Below, piece after piece: positions 1-8,223 of a stretch of 64,000 nt of DNA (position 1 is the stretch's first letter; every line of letters starts with the position of its first letter). Location: NCBI RefSeq assembly GCF_900110835.1, contig NZ_FOJG01000001.1, positions 3,441,499 through 3,505,498 on the forward strand. Direction: 5' to 3'. The notes under the pieces were generated by a model. The model saw nothing but the letters and a program-made list of their open reading frames with translations. It was not told the DNA's origin and did not search any database. Made by a program: the position numbers and the translations under genes. This DNA is from Chitinophaga arvensicola. GTDB taxonomy: Bacteria; Bacteroidota; Bacteroidia; Chitinophagales; Chitinophagaceae.

Positions 1-2958
1 TGTTAAACCGGAATAGTTGGTAAGGATAAACAGGTTTTGTCCGGCTACATACACATGGATATCGGAAATACCGCTGCGGCCCCATACTTTCGACGGGATC
101 GTATAGCCGAGGGAAGCATTTCTCAGGGAGAAGTAATCGCCGTTTTCTACAAAACGATCGGAGGCACGGTTGTTCTGGTTCGCATTGCCCAGGGTCATTC
201 TTGGTACAGAATTACTGGTACCGGCGCCATGCCAGCGGTTCAACGCATCGGCATACATGTTATAGGGATAGTTGGGATCCATGCCCTGCATTTTGTCGGC
301 GTTGTAGAGTTTTACGCCGCTTACACCTGCAAACGAAAGACTCAGGTCAAAGCCTTTGTAGCTGGCGCTGGCCTGGATACCATATACCACTTTAGGATTC
401 GGGCTGCCGAGGTTTACACGGTCTTTGTCATTCACAATATTATCGCCGTTGGTATCCAGGAAGCGCACATCACCGGGTTTGATGTTTTCTTTGTTCGGAT
501 CTTTGCTGATGTTCGGATCATTGTTGATTTCTTCCTGCGTCTGGTAGATACCACCGGTTTTCCAGCCATAGTAAGATGCCAGCGGCTGGCCTACATAGGT
601 GCGGGAAATTTCCTGTCCCTGTCTGCCGTAAGGCGTAGAGCCGATATAGGAAGAGGGGTCGTATAATTTTGTTACTTCATTTTTAATAAATGAAGCATTT
701 GCACTGACATTATAACGGAATTTGTCTTTACCGCCCTGGTAGCCTACTTCTATTTCCCAGCCTTTATTATTCAGCTGCCCGATGTTACGGTCGGGAATGG
801 CGGAGGTGCCATGGAGGTCCATTTCAGGTGCTGGCACCAGCATGTCGCGGGTATTTTTGTTAAACCAGGTAATGGTGGTATTCAGTCTGTTTTCGAAGAA
901 ACCTGCTTCCAGGCTGATGTTTGTCATTTCTGCTTTCTCCCAGGTAATATCTGGATTCGACAGTCTTGAATTCCATACGCCGGTGTAGCCTGTTTCGCCG
1001 AAGTTATAACGGCGGTCTTTATCGATCTGTGCGAGGTATTGGAATTCAGTTACGTTCTGATTACCGAGTTGTCCCCAGCCACCGGTGATTTTCAGGTTAC
1101 TGATGGCTTTTACGTTGTCTTTAAAGAACGTTTCGTCAGACACGCGCCAGCCTGCGGAGAAGGCTGGGAAATAGCCCCAGCGCTGATCAGGAGCAAAGCG
1201 GGAGGAACCATCTGCGCGGAAGGTAACCGTGAGCAGGTATTTGTCTTTAAAGCCGTAGAAACCTCTTACAAAGCCGGAAGCGATAGCATTGGCATTGTAG
1301 TAATTACCTTTTGCATCGTGGATATCGTTACCATTACTCAACACCAGCTGGTCTTTCGACTCATCGTTAAAGCCCCAGCGTTCGGCCTGATTCCAGGAAC
1401 CATTGAAGGTTTGCTGGGAATAACCACCGGTAACAGTGATGTGATGTATCTGGGAGAGCACCTTGTTATAGGTCAGGAAAATTTCACCGAGCTGGTTGTT
1501 ATAGTTTTCGTTACGGTTTACCAGTTCTGCGTGGTCGCGGGCCCTGGTCTGGTCCAGTACTTTTGGATTGAAAGTAAAGCCATTTACCAGGCTGCCATCG
1601 AAACCGTAGTTACCGCGTAGGGTAAGTCCGTCGAGAATTTCCACTTCCGCATAGGCGCTGGCCAGCATGCGGTAAGTTTTAGTCCAGGCATCTGTTGTTT
1701 CTGCGGTATACACCGGGTTATTGATATCTCCCAGTTCATTACTGGCTTTGGAGCTGCCATAGCTGCCGTCCGGGTTATGCACGGGAATGGCCGGGTTAAA
1801 GCGCAGGGCGCTGAAAATAAGACCGGTCTGGGAGGAGTAGGTATCTGGTCCGGCGTTTTGTTTGTAGGTCAGCTGCAGATTTTCTCCCACTTTCACGCGT
1901 TTGCCGAGTTTATGTTCTGAGTTGATACGTACGGAATATCTTTTGAAGTAAGAGTTGGTGATGATGCCGTTTTCATTGTAGTAGCCGGCGCTGAGCATGT
2001 AGTTGGAGCTGTTGTTACCACCACGCAGACTCACATCGGCGTTGGTGACGTCGCCGGAGCGCAGGAGAGCGCGCTGCCAGTCGGTACGCTGGGTGGCATA
2101 GTACGGGTCCTGCCAGATAGGCTCTATGGCTACTCCATCGTTGGTATAACGTTCCTGTTTCAGTTTCACGAGATCGGGGGCGGTGAGCAGTGGAATATAA
2201 CGGATGGTATTGGACATACCCCGGTAAATATTCACAGATGTTTTCAGCTTTTCGCCATAGTTTCCTTTTTTGGTGGTGATGATGACCACGCCATTGGCTG
2301 CACGCGTACCATAGATGGCCGAAGAGGAGGCGTCTTTGAGTATTTCCATGGAGGCAATGTCATTCGGACTCACGTCTGCCAGGCCACCGGCGGGAACGCC
2401 ATCAATAATAACCAGTGGTTCTGCATTATTGATGGTACCGGTACCACGGATGCGGATGGATGGCGTGCTGCCGGGGGATGCGTCTGAGCGTACGATGTCC
2501 ACACCTGTTACGCGGCCCTGGATGGCTTGCGCGGCATCGGATACGGGGAGGTTTTTAATATCGGACCCTTTTACGGAAGCGATGGTGCCTGTCACATCGC
2601 GGCGGCTCTGTACACCGTAACCTACCACAACTACTTCGCCCAACCCTTTGCTGGTGGCCGACAAGGATACGTTGATCACTGTTTTGTCGCCTATGGTAAT
2701 CGATTGCGGTTCATAGCCGATAAAAGAGAACAAAACCGATTTAGCACCTGCGGGTAAAGAAAGGGTGTAGTTTCCTTTGATATCGGTGCTGGCGCCGCTG
2801 TTGGTGCCTGGTATGGTAACGTTTACGCCAGGCAGACCAGTGCCGTCTGCCGCTCCGGTAACTTTTCCGGTGAGGGTCTTTTGAGCTAGCGCCGCACTGG
2901 TGGCTGCGCATAGAAAGACCATCAGAAAGCATAATTTTCCAGTGAATGAGTACCTCAT
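1..2958 (-). CDS. SusC/RagA-type TonB-dependent receptor, C-terminus cut by window edge
   Basis: Outer-membrane receptor of the SusC/RagA class, which imports large glycan or peptide fragments with TonB energy and a SusD lipoprotein lid. I translated it directly from the minus strand: 986 codons from ATG at 2958 to the window edge without a stop. It opens with a signal peptide (MRYSFTGKLCFLMVF... ending ALAQ), then a carboxypeptidase-regulatory-like domain (GKVTGAADGTGLPGVNVTI, about residues 30-105), then the plug with the SusC signatures VVVGYGVQSRRDVTG and LKDASSSAIYGTRAANGVV, then the barrel. The last visible residues (LFILTNYSGLT) are the motif found about 30 residues before the end of SusC proteins, so only a short tail is missing. 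There is no N-terminal STN domain, so it is not the FecR-signalling kind. A susD gene is expected beyond the left edge but cannot be seen. Substrate unknown. Confidence 0.93.
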   Translation of the reverse strand, partial: MRYSFTGKLCFLMVFLCAATSAALAQKTLTGKVTGAADGTGLPGVNVTIPGTNSGASTDIKGNYTLSLPAGAKSVLFSFIGYEPQSITIGDKTVINVSLSATSKGLGEVVVVGYGVQSRRDVTGTIASVKGSDIKNLPVSDAAQAIQGRVTGVDIVRSDASPGSTPSIRIRGTGTINNAEPLVIIDGVPAGGLADVSPNDIASMEILKDASSSAIYGTRAANGVVIITTKKGNYGEKLKTSVNIYRGMSNTIRYIPLLTAPDLVKLKQERYTNDGVAIEPIWQDPYYATQRTDWQRALLRSGDVTNADVSLRGGNNSSNYMLSAGYYNENGIITNSYFKRYSVRINSEHKLGKRVKVGENLQLTYKQNAGPDTYSSQTGLIFSALRFNPAIPVHNPDGSYGSSKASNELGDINNPVYTAETTDAWTKTYRMLASAYAEVEILDGLTLRGNYGFDGSLVNGFTFNPKVLDQTRARDHAELVNRNENYNNQLGEIFLTYNKVLSQIHHITVTGGYSQQTFNGSWNQAERWGFNDESKDQLVLSNGNDIHDAKGNYYNANAIASGFVRGFYGFKDKYLLTVTFRADGSSRFAPDQRWGYFPAFSAGWRVSDETFFKDNVKAISNLKITGGWGQLGNQNVTEFQYLAQIDKDRRYNFGETGYTGVWNSRLSNPDITWEKAEMTNISLEAGFFENRLNTTITWFNKNTRDMLVPAPEMDLHGTSAIPDRNIGQLNNKGWEIEVGYQGGKDKFRYNVSANASFIKNEVTKLYDPSSYIGSTPYGRQGQEISRTYVGQPLASYYGWKTGGIYQTQEEINNDPNISKDPNKENIKPGDVRFLDTNGDNIVNDKDRVNLGSPNPKVVYGIQASASYKGFDLSLSFAGVSGVKLYNADKMQGMDPNYPYNMYADALNRWHGAGTSNSVPRMTLGNANQNNRASDRFVENGDYFSLRNASLGYTIPSKVWGRSGISDIHVYVAGQNLFILTNYSGLT

Positions 2959-3487
2959 AATTAATGAATAAGACGTGAATGTGATAGAAACCTGAATGGA
3001 ACAGATATACGGCCAATATATCTTTTGTTGTTGCTGTTCGTTTTTGGTTGTGATGAAATAATGTTTGCTAAATCGTTATTGCATATTTAACTGTTGTAGG
3101 TAAAATTTTCATTTTAATTCACCGGGTTCCAAAAAAGAGATGAAAAAACGTTGGTCTTTCACATGATCTGATATGGCATGTTCTAAATAATTGTCTGGAA
3201 TATCGATCTGGTATTTCTACATAACATCGGTTACACGGATGGCCCGCAATGCTTACCTCGACTACATTACACCGTTCAATTGGAGGCACTCATTTCGTTT
3301 TCATAACACTTGACCAGAAAGATAATGAATTTTGCAAATGTACAAGTATAGTTTTTTCGCATGGCAGGATGATAGATTAATTGTTGGTTAACAATGAGCA
3401 GTGTACACCTTACGAAATCGGTTTCGGAAAAAGTTGGCAAATCCTCCGGGAGGATCGTATTTTTAAACGAATATCTGTTGCCTGCTT
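2959..3487. other. Intergenic region between divergent susC-like and S9 peptidase genes
   Basis: 529 bases between divergent genes, presumably holding both promoters. I see no convincing ORF or RNA gene. The only consensus-like element is CAAATGTA at 3335-3342, which reads TACATTTG on the minus strand and fits the Bacteroidota -7 box TAnnTTTG, but it has no TTG 19 bases upstream and would give the receptor mRNA a leader of about 370 bases. It is AT-rich compared with the flanking genes. Confidence 0.4.
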
Positions 3488-5632
3488 ATGAATTACGGGA
3501 AATATCTGCTGACTATTATACTCTGGAACATCCTTTCCACAGGGTTGTTTGCCCAACAAAGACCTTATCTGCCCAACCATGCTGAAATAGTACACCGATA
3601 TAAAAAAGTACAGTTACTGGATAGCCTTACGCGAAAAACCATTTCCCGTCATAATGTAGATGCCAGCTGGTTACCCGGAGATGCTTCTTTCTGGTACACG
3701 ATTACCGGGAAAGACAGCAGTCATACGGTGTACCATGTAAATGCAGCAACGGGGAAAAAGACCGTGGTGACGGATACAGGTCAGTTGTCTATGCTTGCCC
3801 GGGAAAGTGTAGCGCCCAATCCCGTCCGTCAGCGGGAACCCGGTCGTTGGGAAGGATTTTCTTCCGACAGCATATCTCCGGATAAGAAATGGGTGGCGAC
3901 CACCATCCACGGGAATGTATATCTGCGCTCCCTCATCGATGGTACGCTGCTGCCGTTTACCACAGATGGGAATGAAAAGGGGGATTATTACAGCGCACTG
4001 GCCTGGTCGCCGGATAGTAAATACGTAGTGGGATACCGCATCCATCCCGTGGAAGATCCGGCGGTATATTACATCCAGACCGATGTTGCCGGTACTACAC
4101 GCGGGCAGCTGCACTCACAACCCTATAAACAGCCGGGAGATCCTTTTACCTCGTATGAAATGTATCTCTTTACACTGGCAGGTAAAACTACCACCAAAGT
4201 AAATACGCCTGTCATCGATTACTTTGATGCCCCGGTGTTGCACTGGCGTCATAAAAACCCGCGTTACTTCTGCTATGAAAAAGCCGACCGTGGTAACCAG
4301 CGCTTCCGCATCATCGAAGTAGATGCGATGAACGGTAATACCCGCACCTTACTTGATGAACAAGCCGCCACCTTTCTCTACGAATCCAGGATATATACCC
4401 ACTATCTACCGGAAACCAATGAACTAGTTTGGACCTCGGAAAGAGACGGCTGGCGGCATATCTATCTCCTCAATACCCTCACCGGGCAGATCAAAAACCA
4501 GGTAACAAAAGGGGAGTGGGTGGTGAGAAATATCGACAGTATAGATGTTCAAAAAAGAGAGATCTGGTTCCGGGCCAGTGGCAGGAACCCCGGAGAAGAT
4601 CCCTACTTTATTCATTACTACCGGGCAGATTTCAGCGGAAAGAAGCTGCTGGACCTCACTCCGGCCGCCGGTAACCACCAGGTATTTTTCTCTCCCGAAA
4701 AAAAATACTATATAGATAAATATTCACAGGTAAACGTGCCCCCGGTAAATGAACTGCGGCGCACCGCAGATGGAAGGCGGATAGCCCTGCTGGAGAAAGC
4801 AGACATCAGCGGATGGCAGGCCACCGGTGTTCCATTTCCTATACCGTTCCACGCCAAAGGCCGCGATGGTACAACCGATATCTGGGGGATCATGTGCCGT
4901 CCCGGCGATTACGATTCTACCCAAAGCTATCCCGTAGTGGAAAATATCTATGCCGGACCGCATGATGCTTTTGTCCCAAAAAGTTTCATGAGCTACTACA
5001 ATGATATGCAGCGCCTGGCCGACCTGGGTTTTATAGTGGTACAGATCGACGGCATGGGTACGGCCAACCGTTCAAAGTCTTTTCATGATGTGTGCTGGAA
5101 AAACCTTGCTGATGCAGGTTTCCCCGACCGCATTCTGTGGATCAAAGCACTGGCCGGTAAATATCCGTTTGTGGATACTACACGGGTGGGGATATATGGT
5201 ACTTCCGCCGGCGGACAAAATGCACTCGGCGGACTCCTCTTTCACCCGGAATTCTATAAGGCCGCCGTGGCCTCCTGCGGTTGTCATGATAACCGTATGG
5301 ATAAACAATGGTGGAATGAACAATGGATGGGCTACCCTGTGGGTAAGCATTATGAGGAACAGTCCAATGTAACGAACGCCGGGAAGCTACAGGGGCAACT
5401 GCTGCTGATAGTAGGAGAGGCCGATACAAATGTGCCACCGGAATCGACCTACCGTGTCATCAACGCATTGATTAAAAATAACAAGACTTTCGAGTTCCTC
5501 CCGCTGCCCGGTGTAGGACACAGCGATGGAGGTGCCTACGGCCGCCTCAGACGCGCCGATTTCTTCGTTAAAAACTTATTGCATACCGATGCCCCGGATA
5601 GAAATACAAATGAAGAACAAGGCTCCTGGTGA
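3488..5632 (+). CDS. Secreted S9 family peptidase (dipeptidyl-peptidase IV-like)
   Basis: Serine exopeptidase of clan SC family S9, expected to release dipeptides from peptide N-termini in the periplasm. The 714-residue protein has a signal peptide (residues about 1-22, ending LFAQQ), an eight-bladed-propeller region of the DPP IV N-terminal type (about 100-450, with repeats such as SDSISPDKKWVA and LAWSPDSKYVVGY), and a C-terminal alpha/beta hydrolase domain. The probable triad is Ser573 in GTSAGG, Asp646 in GEADTNVPP and His678 in GVGHSDGG. The nucleophile elbow GTSAGG differs from the GWSYGG typical of true DPP IV, so exact specificity is open. The stop lies 3 bases from that of the convergent S41 peptidase gene, leaving no room for a separate terminator. 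Confidence 0.9.
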   Translation: MNYGKYLLTIILWNILSTGLFAQQRPYLPNHAEIVHRYKKVQLLDSLTRKTISRHNVDASWLPGDASFWYTITGKDSSHTVYHVNAATGKKTVVTDTGQLSMLARESVAPNPVRQREPGRWEGFSSDSISPDKKWVATTIHGNVYLRSLIDGTLLPFTTDGNEKGDYYSALAWSPDSKYVVGYRIHPVEDPAVYYIQTDVAGTTRGQLHSQPYKQPGDPFTSYEMYLFTLAGKTTTKVNTPVIDYFDAPVLHWRHKNPRYFCYEKADRGNQRFRIIEVDAMNGNTRTLLDEQAATFLYESRIYTHYLPETNELVWTSERDGWRHIYLLNTLTGQIKNQVTKGEWVVRNIDSIDVQKREIWFRASGRNPGEDPYFIHYYRADFSGKKLLDLTPAAGNHQVFFSPEKKYYIDKYSQVNVPPVNELRRTADGRRIALLEKADISGWQATGVPFPIPFHAKGRDGTTDIWGIMCRPGDYDSTQSYPVVENIYAGPHDAFVPKSFMSYYNDMQRLADLGFIVVQIDGMGTANRSKSFHDVCWKNLADAGFPDRILWIKALAGKYPFVDTTRVGIYGTSAGGQNALGGLLFHPEFYKAAVASCGCHDNRMDKQWWNEQWMGYPVGKHYEEQSNVTNAGKLQGQLLLIVGEADTNVPPESTYRVINALIKNNKTFEFLPLPGVGHSDGGAYGRLRRADFFVKNLLHTDAPDRNTNEEQGSW

Positions 5633-5635
5633 TCG

Positions 5636-7915
5636 TCAGGTACGCGGACGTTTTACCGGCGCATTATGCAGGAACTCAATGGCCTTTTCCAACTGTTCAT
5701 CCTTCCCGGCTTTGATGCCCTCTATGGTGGGCGCTATATAAATATCCGGGACAATACCGGTCTGTTGTACGGTCCGGGCGCCATCGGGTAAATAATAGAT
5801 ACCGCTGAATTCCATGAATACCTGCATATTGCCCGGTAGGCTGACAGGTGGCAGCGAACAACCATCTGCCCCGGCAGTAGTGCTGCCGATAACCGTAACA
5901 TCCGGCGCCTGCTGCAGGGAAATGGCATACGACTCCGTTTTACTCTGCGTCCGCTCATTAACGAGTACCACTAGTTTCCCTTTGTAGTAATCCGGGTTTT
6001 CTTTGCCACAACTATCACCTGCGTTCATACGGAACAAACCCGGCATGGTCAGATCGGGATGGCTTTGCCGCCAGTAAGGCACGCGATGCGGATAAAAATA
6101 AGTATCGTCATAAAGTGCATCATCAAAAGAATAACCTCTCAGATCTATGATCACACCTTTGGCGCCCAATATGTTTTTTGCATATTTTTTAAAAATGTCG
6201 CGTTGTGAACTCATGTTCGCTACGTTGATATACACTATATTATTTTTCAGGGAGACATAATCTCCCGGCAGGCCTTCCTGCCTGGACAGATGATTCATGT
6301 ACTCTTCCAGGCCCGCTTCTCCCTCAAAAAAATCAGTGATTGCTACCGTGAAAATATGCCCGTTCCTGTTTACCCGGTAGTTGATATGGTTATCATTGGT
6401 GCCGGTGAGCATCTCTGCAATGCCCCGGTTGGTGGCCGCAGTATTGGACGCCGGTATATAGGAACGGAAGTAGCTATAGTAGTCCGCAAAAGGCATGTCA
6501 TTGATCTGCTCAATAATATCACCGGGCTGTAAATCAGGCAGCTGCTTATTCAATGTAAAAACCTTTTCTACCACTGCCTGCTGATCAATGATCCTGACCC
6601 GGAACGGCGCATGTTTACTGCCAAATATGGCAAAATAAACCTGCAACAGGTAAGGGTTGTCCATGACGTTCAGCGTGGCATGACTTGTTTTCAAGGATGC
6701 ATAGGATTGCAGATGCGCAGCGTACAAATTGGACAGATCTTCCGCTTCCACGAATCTTTTAATCAATGTTTTCAGCTCCTCCCCCCAGTATCCCGGTATT
6801 AAAGTGCGATAGGCATGAAAGTATTGTACCTGGTTCCAGAACCGGAGCGCAGTAAGATAACGGAATCCTGCGTCAGGTACATTGGGGTACGTCATCTGGG
6901 GATAGGAACGCTCATGCGCGTACAGTAACAAGGTGGTATCGGGTAATGCGGCATTGTATGTAATGTAATAATTGGAGCGGGGACGCTTTATATACACGAT
7001 ATGCCGGAGTGCAAGGGCAAGACTGTCGCCCAGCAACTCCGGCCGGATCCAGTCCAGATCCGGGAACTGCTTTACATCTGTACTGTCAATGAGAAAAGGT
7101 GTCGTCCGGGGAACAGGTCCATACGATTGTACCCAGTTTAAAAACACCTGGTTGGCGGCGACCGTATTTTTGGCGGATATAACGGATGGGAGTATACGAA
7201 AAAGTTCATAGTCCCATTGGTAGTTACCGGTGTTGACTACCGGGTAATAGAACTTCAGAAATCCCCATATTTTCCCTAAAGTGGTTAAATGGTCTAATAC
7301 CAGGCTATCGGCAATGGGCAAACTACTGAAGCCGGAACCATGATCAAAAGCATGATCCTTATCGGCCGGATAAACCGGCAGCGTATCCGTAAAATTGGCC
7401 GGCTTTCCATCTACGAGTAAAGTAATGTCTTTTAAGAATACGGAGCCGGTGCCCTGAAAGGCAATGTTGTAGGTAACGCTTTTACAACCCATCAGCAGAT
7501 AGGACCGGTAATTAAAAGTTGCATCAGACGCAAAGGTGATGGTACGGGTTTCCCATACTTCGTTTTTTGTGGGAAGCGATTGTCCCGCATAGCGGAGCAT
7601 CCCCAGGTATATGGTGGAGCTATCTGCATCTTTGGGATAACTTTCTGCCGAAAACCTGCCCTTGAAACCCGATAGTTTTATTTTGAAGGTCACTGCCAGC
7701 GAATGCTGCCCCTTCAGTGCAGGGAAGGTATTCGATAATATCACTACAGCCGGCGCATCACTTTTCTGTAATTGTAATTGCAGCGTACCATCAGCTATTG
7801 TAGTAACTGAACTGTTCTGGGTAAGTGGTTGCCATTTATACTGGGCGCTGAGTGTACCCGTTAAGGTTAGAAACAGTACAACACACAGGCCGTGGATATA
7901 AGACATAGAAAGCAT
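5636..7915 (-). CDS. S41 family (C-terminal processing-like) peptidase, secreted
   Basis: Large periplasmic or surface serine protease of the S41 type. The open frame extends back to 8083, but ATG at 7915 (MLSMSYIHG) or 7906 directly precedes a signal peptide ending LSAQ, so I use 7915; the upstream 56 residues do not look like a leader. About 760 residues: an N-terminal beta-rich region, a middle region, a PDZ-like segment (LQPGDIIEQINDMPF), then the S41 core (GVIIDLRGYSFDD, LVVLVNERTQSKTESYAISL, VIGSTTAGADGC). The Ser in TQSKTE is the expected nucleophile. The C-terminus ends with the usual GIVPDI segment of S41 proteins. It converges on the S9 peptidase gene, which suggests a shared peptide-degradation role, though they are separately transcribed. 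Substrate unknown. Confidence 0.85.
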   Translation of the reverse strand: MLSMSYIHGLCVVLFLTLTGTLSAQYKWQPLTQNSSVTTIADGTLQLQLQKSDAPAVVILSNTFPALKGQHSLAVTFKIKLSGFKGRFSAESYPKDADSSTIYLGMLRYAGQSLPTKNEVWETRTITFASDATFNYRSYLLMGCKSVTYNIAFQGTGSVFLKDITLLVDGKPANFTDTLPVYPADKDHAFDHGSGFSSLPIADSLVLDHLTTLGKIWGFLKFYYPVVNTGNYQWDYELFRILPSVISAKNTVAANQVFLNWVQSYGPVPRTTPFLIDSTDVKQFPDLDWIRPELLGDSLALALRHIVYIKRPRSNYYITYNAALPDTTLLLYAHERSYPQMTYPNVPDAGFRYLTALRFWNQVQYFHAYRTLIPGYWGEELKTLIKRFVEAEDLSNLYAAHLQSYASLKTSHATLNVMDNPYLLQVYFAIFGSKHAPFRVRIIDQQAVVEKVFTLNKQLPDLQPGDIIEQINDMPFADYYSYFRSYIPASNTAATNRGIAEMLTGTNDNHINYRVNRNGHIFTVAITDFFEGEAGLEEYMNHLSRQEGLPGDYVSLKNNIVYINVANMSSQRDIFKKYAKNILGAKGVIIDLRGYSFDDALYDDTYFYPHRVPYWRQSHPDLTMPGLFRMNAGDSCGKENPDYYKGKLVVLVNERTQSKTESYAISLQQAPDVTVIGSTTAGADGCSLPPVSLPGNMQVFMEFSGIYYLPDGARTVQQTGIVPDIYIAPTIEGIKAGKDEQLEKAIEFLHNAPVKRPRT

Positions 7916-8223
7916 CAGTTTATCATGTGGTAATAAAGACAACAGGAAGATAGGTAACGTATATGCCTGGACGTAAGTCAGCGCTATCCTGTTTTGATCA
8001 ATTTCCGGAAATTTTATGTCTTTTACAACAAATGAAAAAATAACAGGTATCACGGCTGGATAATTATAACTGATACCGGACATCGTCGAAACCAGCTATG
8101 GTAAAGGGCTTTAAACGGCTGATTCTTCCGCAGGCGAAATAAAAAACGGAAATATTTATTTATACTTTGTAATACAAAGTGCTTTTTGTTTTATATCTTT
8201 GGTGGGTATTCAATTCATTTTGT
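7916..8223. other. Divergent intergenic region with two inverted repeats
   Basis: 308 bases between the S41 peptidase (minus) and the exosortase N target gene (plus). It holds a perfect 14-base palindrome AATTTCCGGAAATT at 8000-8013, a perfect 7-base inverted repeat ACTTTGT-AAT-ACAAAGT at 8164-8180, and a -7 box at 8194-8201. No ORF beyond frame extensions of the neighbours is credible. Confidence 0.6.
8194..8201 (+). promoter_or_regulatory. -7 box of the exosortase N operon promoter
   Basis: TATCTTTG is an exact match to the Bacteroidota TAnnTTTG box. A TTG lies at 8167-8169, 24 bases upstream, a little further than the usual spacing. Transcription would start near 8208, after the GTG at 8179, so ATG 8224 must be the start of the first gene. 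Confidence 0.6.

Noticed and set aside
37-1620. Plus-strand open frames of 209 and 193 residues
   Set aside because: They are opposite to the SusC receptor that I translated without a stop on the minus strand.
3394-3585. Small plus-strand frame before the S9 peptidase
   Set aside because: It overlaps the signal peptide coding region of the peptidase in another frame and has no promoter or known family.
8179-8223. GTG 8179 as start of the VIT protein
   Set aside because: A TATCTTTG box lies downstream of it at 8194-8201.
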